DNA of 64,000 nucleotides from JBBRHQ01 sp963840235. GTDB lineage: Bacteria; Actinomycetota; Thermoleophilia; Solirubrobacterales; 70-9. Numbering within the stretch: position 1 is the first letter of the stretch; every line of letters starts with the position of its first letter. A program made the translations under genes and the position numbers. The stretch spans positions 186,001 to 250,000 of the forward strand of contig CAWIYC010000001.1 in the NCBI GenBank assembly GCA_963840235.1, written 5' to 3'. Below, in pieces: positions 60,303 to 64,000 of this stretch. Under the pieces are notes generated by a model, which saw nothing but the letters and a program-made list of their open reading frames with translations, did not search any database and had not been told where the DNA came from.

Positions 60303-61466
60303 GTGGATCAGCGCCTGCATCGACTCTCAGGAGGGCTTGGTGGCGAGTCACCGCCTGTGTGGGCCGGCATTCTCACCACCGTTGTCGTCGTGGCGGCGGG
60401 CACGCTTCTCGTCTATCCGCTCAAATCGGTGGCCCCCGTCGTCTCACTCGGGATCGTCTACCTCCCGGCGATCCTGCTGATCTCGGTCGTCTGGGGGCTG
60501 CGGCTTGGGTTGCTGGCGTCGCTCGCGAGCGCCGTCGCCTTCAACTTCTTCCACATCCCGCCGCTTCACCGCTTCACCATCGCTGAGGAGGGGAACTGGG
60601 TCGCGCTGGCGGCGTTCGTGATCGCGGCAATCGTCAGCAGCACGGTCGCCGGGCTTGCGCGTGCCCGCGCCGTCGAGGCCGAGCGCGGCCGCGAGGAGGC
60701 CGATCGGGCTCTGGCCGAGTTGGCCGCGCTGACCCGCGAGCGCGATCGGATGCAGGCGGAGGCTGTCGAGGCCGAGGCGCTGCGCCGCAGCGACGAGCTG
60801 AAGACCGCCCTGCTGCGCTCCATCTCCCACGACCTCCGAACCCCCCTGACTTCGATCATCGCCGGCGGCTCGGCGCTGGGATCGGCGACGCTGACCGCCG
60901 AGGAGCGGGCAGAGCTCAGCGAGGCGATCGTCGCCGAGGGGGAACGCCTCTCCCGCCTGGTCGAGAACCTGCTCGATATGTCGAGGCTGGAGGCGGGGAA
61001 GGCCGAGCCGCACCGTGAGCGGGTAGACCTGGCGGAGGTGGTCGATGTCGCGCGCGAAGGACTGGCCAGCCCGGACTCGGTTCGGCTGGCGATCGATCCC
61101 GACCTTCCGCTGGTCGACGCCGATCCCGCGCAGCTCGAGCGCGCCTTCGCCAACCTGCTCGAGAACGCGGTCCGCTACGGCAACGGAAGGCCCGTTTCGG
61201 TCACCTCACGGCTGGTCGGGGCGGATATCGTGGTCCGCGTCGTCGACCAGGGGCCCGGGATACCCGAGAGCGAGTGGCAGCGAATCTTCGAGCCGTTTCA
61301 GCGTGGCGGCTCCGGCGCCGGCAATACCGGCTCGGGCCTCGGCCTGGCGATTGCAAGAGGGTTCCTCGAGGCCAACGGGGGAGAGGTGCGGGTCGAGTCG
61401 ATGCCGGGGCAGGGCACGAGCTTCGTCGTCACGTTCCCGAAGCCGGGCGAGGCCGCCGATGAATGA
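60303..61466 (+). CDS. kdpD: KdpD-like sensor kinase lacking the N-terminal KdpD/Usp domains
   Basis: 387 aa from GTG 60303. DUF4118 four-helix membrane domain (~20-118) with LAVAFNFFHIPPLHRFTI-like segment (AVAFNFFHIPPLHRFTI), coiled linker, HisKA with SISHDLRTPLTSI (His176), and HATPase_c (FANLLENAVRYGNG, DQGPGIPESE, GSGLGLAIARGFLEANGG). E. coli KdpD is ~890 aa with an N-terminal ATP-binding KdpD domain and Usp domain; both are absent and no upstream ORF supplies them. Overlaps kdpE by 8 bases. Confidence 0.88.
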   Translation: MDQRLHRLSGGLGGESPPVWAGILTTVVVVAAGTLLVYPLKSVAPVVSLGIVYLPAILLISVVWGLRLGLLASLASAVAFNFFHIPPLHRFTIAEEGNWVALAAFVIAAIVSSTVAGLARARAVEAERGREEADRALAELAALTRERDRMQAEAVEAEALRRSDELKTALLRSISHDLRTPLTSIIAGGSALGSATLTAEERAELSEAIVAEGERLSRLVENLLDMSRLEAGKAEPHRERVDLAEVVDVAREGLASPDSVRLAIDPDLPLVDADPAQLERAFANLLENAVRYGNGRPVSVTSRLVGADIVVRVVDQGPGIPESEWQRIFEPFQRGGSGAGNTGSGLGLAIARGFLEANGGEVRVESMPGQGTSFVVTFPKPGEAADE

Positions 61467-62139
61467 CGCAACGCGGATTCTGGTGTGCGATGACGAGCCG
61501 CAGATCCTTCGCGCCCTACAGGTGATCCTGCGGGATGCCGGCTACGAGGCGGTCACGGCGAGCAGCGGTGAGGAGGCGCTGGACCGCGCCGCGGTGAGGC
61601 CCCCGGCGGCGGCGATCCTCGACCTGATGCTCCCCGACCTCGACGGCGTCGAGGTGACGAAGCGCCTGCGCGAGTGGAGCGAGATGCCGATCATCGTCCT
61701 CTCCGCGGTCGGGGAGGAGGAGGCGAAGGTGCGGGCCCTCGCCGCCGGCGCCGACGATTACGTGACCAAGCCGTTTGGTCCACCTGAGCTCGTGGCGCGG
61801 CTCGAGGCGGCGCTGAGACGTGCCAGACCAGAGGCGTCGGAGCCCCTGATAGCCGCCGATGGCCTCGAGATCGACCTCGTCGCGCGGGTGGTGCGACGCG
61901 ACGGCGAGCCGGTGCATCTCACCCCGACCGAGTTCGAGCTGTTGCGGACGCTCGTGCAGAACCGGGGCCGGCTGATGACACATCGGTCCCTGTTGGTAGA
62001 GGTCTGGGGGCTGGAGTACGCCGACGACACCCAGGTGCTGCGCGTCCACGTCGCCAACCTGAGGCGCAAGATCGAACCGGCCGACGGACCGCGCTACATC
62101 CGCACCGACCCCGGCGTCGGCTACCGCTTCGCCGTCTAA
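61459..62139 (+). CDS. kdpE: KdpE-like OmpR-family response regulator
   Basis: 226 aa. Receiver: VCDDEPQILRAL, Asp55 in AAILDLMLPDLDGVE, IIVLSAVGEE, Lys in DDYVTKPFGPPEL. C-terminal winged helix: VHLTPTEFELLRTLVQNRGR, LRVHVANLRRKIEP, YIRTDPGVGYRF. Likely activates the kdp genes 100 bases downstream under low potassium or osmotic stress. Confidence 0.93.
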   Translation: MNDATRILVCDDEPQILRALQVILRDAGYEAVTASSGEEALDRAAVRPPAAAILDLMLPDLDGVEVTKRLREWSEMPIIVLSAVGEEEAKVRALAAGADDYVTKPFGPPELVARLEAALRRARPEASEPLIAADGLEIDLVARVVRRDGEPVHLTPTEFELLRTLVQNRGRLMTHRSLLVEVWGLEYADDTQVLRVHVANLRRKIEPADGPRYIRTDPGVGYRFAV

Positions 62140-62241
62140 AGGCGACCGAATCGCCGCCTAAAGGGGACCTTTACGAAATCTGTATGGAGGTGAGGGCATT
62201 CTTCATGCGGCCTTGATGGGGTTCGGCGCACACTCCATTCC

Positions 62242-62322
62242 ATGGATCTCGTCTCTATCGCCTCGGTTCTGATCACCTTCGGCCTGATCTTCGCCGTGAT
62301 CGCCGCACTCGGTCGGGTATGA
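62242..62322 (+). CDS. 26-aa membrane peptide upstream of kdpF
   Basis: MDLVSIASVLITFGLIFAVI then AALGRV: one hydrophobic helix. ATG follows the presumed kdp promoter region (62140-62241, which has the direct-repeat-like CCTTTACGAAATCTGTATGG) and its stop overlaps the kdpF start (ATGA). Coupled to the operon; not a known Kdp subunit to me. Confidence 0.5.
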   Translation: MDLVSIASVLITFGLIFAVIAALGRV

Positions 62323-62408
62323 GCGCCGCTGAGCTGTTCGGGCTGCTGATCTCGGTCGCCGTGTTCGGCTACCTCTGCTACGCGCTGTTCCGCGGGGAGA
62401 AGCTCTGA
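62319..62408 (+). CDS. kdpF: KdpF, small stabilising subunit of the K+-ATPase
   Basis: 29 aa: MSAAELFGLLISVAVFGYLC then YALFRGEKL. Single helix and a Y-L-x-Y-A-L-x-R-x-E-K-L ending typical of KdpF. Its stop overlaps the kdpA start by one base. Confidence 0.85.
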   Translation: MSAAELFGLLISVAVFGYLCYALFRGEKL

Positions 62409-64000
62409 TGCCGCAGGGCTGGGTGCAGATCGTCGTCTACCTGGCCATCCTCACCGCCCTGGTGCCGCTGATGGGCGGCTACATGGCTCGGGTCTTCCAG
62501 GGCGATCGGGTCTTCCTGTCTCCCATCTTCGGGCCAATCGAGCGCTTCACCTACCGGGTGCTGCGCGTGCGGCCCGACGAGGGGCAGGACTGGAAGGCAT
62601 ATGCCCGCTCCGTTGTCGTCTTCAGCCTGCTCTCCTGGCTCCTGCTCTACCTGATCCTGCGCACCCAGAGCATCCAGCCGTTCAACCCCGAGGGTTTCCA
62701 CTCCGGGCCCTGGAACCTCAGCTTCAACACCGCCTCCTCCTTCGTCACCAACACCAACTGGCAGTACTACGGCGGCGAGACGACGCTCTCCTACTTCGCC
62801 CAGATGGCGGGGCTGACGGTGCAGAACTTCGTTTCGGCGGCGGTGGGGATCGCAGCCCTGGCGGCGGTGATCCGCGGCTTCGCGGCCCGAAGCGCCTCCT
62901 CGCTCGGCAACTTCTGGGCGGACCTGGTTCGTATCACCCTCTACATCCTCCTGCCGATCTCCTTCATCGCCGCCCTCGTGCTGGTCTCCCAGGGGGTGAT
63001 CCAGACCCTCGACGGCTCGCAGACCTTCCACACGATCACCGGAGGCGCACAGACGCTGGCGCTGGGGCCCGTCGCCTCGCAGGAGGCGATCAAGGAGCTG
63101 GGGACCAACGGCGGCGGCTTCTTCAACGTCAACAGCGCCTACCCCTTCGAGAACGCCAACGGCCTAACCAACATGCTCGAGCTGCTGCTGATCCTGATCA
63201 TCCCGACCAGCCTCACCTACACCTTCGGCCGGATGATCGGCAACCGGCGCCAGGGCTGGGCGCTCTACGTGGCGATGATGCTGATGTTCATCGTCGCGGT
63301 CGCGGTCGTCTACATGGCCGAGCAGCACGGCAGCCCCGCCCAGCATCACGCCGGCGTCGTCACCCACGCCTTCGACGGCTCCACCGGCGGCAACATGGAG
63401 GGCAAGGAGCAGCGCTTCGGGATCACCGAGTCGTCGCTGTGGACCGCGGTCACCACGGTCACCTCCTGTGGTGCAGTCAATGCCGCCTTCGACTCGCTCA
63501 CAGGAATCGGCGGCCTCGTCCCGACCGCCAACCTCTCCACCGGCGAGGTGATCTTCGGCGGGGTCGGCTCCGGCCTCTACTACATGCTGATGCTGGTCCT
63601 GCTGACCGTCTTCATCGCCGGGCTGATGGTCGGCCGCACGCCGGAGTTCCTCGGCAAGAAGATCGAGTCGAGGGAGGTGAAGCTGGTCCTGGTCGGGGTG
63701 CTGGTCACGCCCCTGCTGGTGCTGTTTGCGACCGGCTGGGCGGTGGCCAGCCCAGACGGCACGATGTCGATCTACAACCCCGGCCCGCAGGGCTTCTCGG
63801 AGTCGCTCTACGCCTACATGTCGCAGGCCAACAACAACGGCTCCGCCTTCGCCGGCTACACCGCCTTCATTCAGCCGAATGCCCCCGGCAACGCCGGTGC
63901 ATACGGCTACGACTTCGCCACCCTGCTCGGCGGCATGGTGATGCTTTTCGCCCGCTTCCTGCCGATGATCGCCGCCCTCGCCGTTGCCGGCTCTCTGGCC
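62408..64000 (+). CDS. kdpA: KdpA potassium-transporting subunit, 3' end outside window
   Basis: 531 codons visible, open at base 64000; full KdpA is ~560 aa. Selectivity-filter-type loops are visible: FNTASSFVTNTNWQYYGGET, KELGTNGGGFFNVNSAYPFE, TTVTSCGAVNAAFDSLTGIG, and SQANNNGSAFAGYTA. Pore subunit of the KdpFABC P-type ATPase in the inner membrane. kdpB and kdpC are expected just beyond the window. Confidence 0.95.
   Translation, partial: MPQGWVQIVVYLAILTALVPLMGGYMARVFQGDRVFLSPIFGPIERFTYRVLRVRPDEGQDWKAYARSVVVFSLLSWLLLYLILRTQSIQPFNPEGFHSGPWNLSFNTASSFVTNTNWQYYGGETTLSYFAQMAGLTVQNFVSAAVGIAALAAVIRGFAARSASSLGNFWADLVRITLYILLPISFIAALVLVSQGVIQTLDGSQTFHTITGGAQTLALGPVASQEAIKELGTNGGGFFNVNSAYPFENANGLTNMLELLLILIIPTSLTYTFGRMIGNRRQGWALYVAMMLMFIVAVAVVYMAEQHGSPAQHHAGVVTHAFDGSTGGNMEGKEQRFGITESSLWTAVTTVTSCGAVNAAFDSLTGIGGLVPTANLSTGEVIFGGVGSGLYYMLMLVLLTVFIAGLMVGRTPEFLGKKIESREVKLVLVGVLVTPLLVLFATGWAVASPDGTMSIYNPGPQGFSESLYAYMSQANNNGSAFAGYTAFIQPNAPGNAGAYGYDFATLLGGMVMLFARFLPMIAALAVAGSLA

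Overview
High-GC bacterial chromosome segment carrying about 50 genes, with partial genes at both edges. The codon use, the many class III cyclases, the delta-60 and haemolysin-type repeat proteins, the Tat/lipoprotein exports, the NhaA-DsbA fusion and the cslA-glxA pair point to an actinobacterium, most likely a Thermoleophilia/Solirubrobacterales relative. That assignment is inference; there is no rRNA or marker gene in the window.

Layout. (1) 1-8300: core-like genes: the end of a TPR-adenylate cyclase, a delta-60 secreted protein, an MBL hydrolase, UspA, a subtilisin, tadA, tRNA-Ser(GGA) and a decayed DUF559-type gene. (2) 8311-24570: an intact tRNA-Ser(CGA) followed by a head-to-tail series of tRNA-Ser 3' fragments, all in the same orientation (11263, 14006, 21407, 23219, 24511). 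The blocks between them hold unrelated cargo: a damaged zinc ABC transporter locus, a toxin-antitoxin-like pair, a hydrolase-cyclase, a nitrilase, a complete polyamine-type ABC transporter with its TetR regulator, a Ddn-like reductase, a DUF2442/DUF4160 pair and an arginase-family enzyme. No integrase is present, so I read this as an eroded tandem integration array. Further scars of a second type lie at 27605, 40845 and 43284, with a tRNA-Arg scar at 36240 and another tRNA-Ser scar at 52126. (3) 24743-42789: a LuxR regulator with a nucleophile-less alpha/beta hydrolase, secreted hydrolases, an amidase, patatin, an EEP nuclease, an aldehyde dehydrogenase and a three-gene flavin reductase/M20/DUF1611-like operon. 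(4) 43408-48361: a cslZ (GH6), cslA (cellulose-synthase-like) and glxA (radical copper oxidase) locus for making and modifying an extracellular beta-glucan. (5) 48861-57671: secreted proteins of unknown role, an aldo/keto reductase, NhaA-DsbA, and a molybdenum oxidoreductase translationally coupled to a flavin reductase. (6) 57789-62139: a NarL-type two-component system flanked by two paralogous secreted proteins, then a KdpD-like kinase and KdpE. (7) 62242-64000: a small membrane ORF, kdpF and the first 531 codons of kdpA.

The most noteworthy material is the tRNA-Ser fragment array with two sequence classes of element ends, the deletion-made ZnuC/DUF1980 chimera beside a ZnuB-ZnuA fusion with an internal lipobox, and the compact cslZ/cslA/glxA locus. 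All family assignments come from reading motifs by eye; no database search was run.
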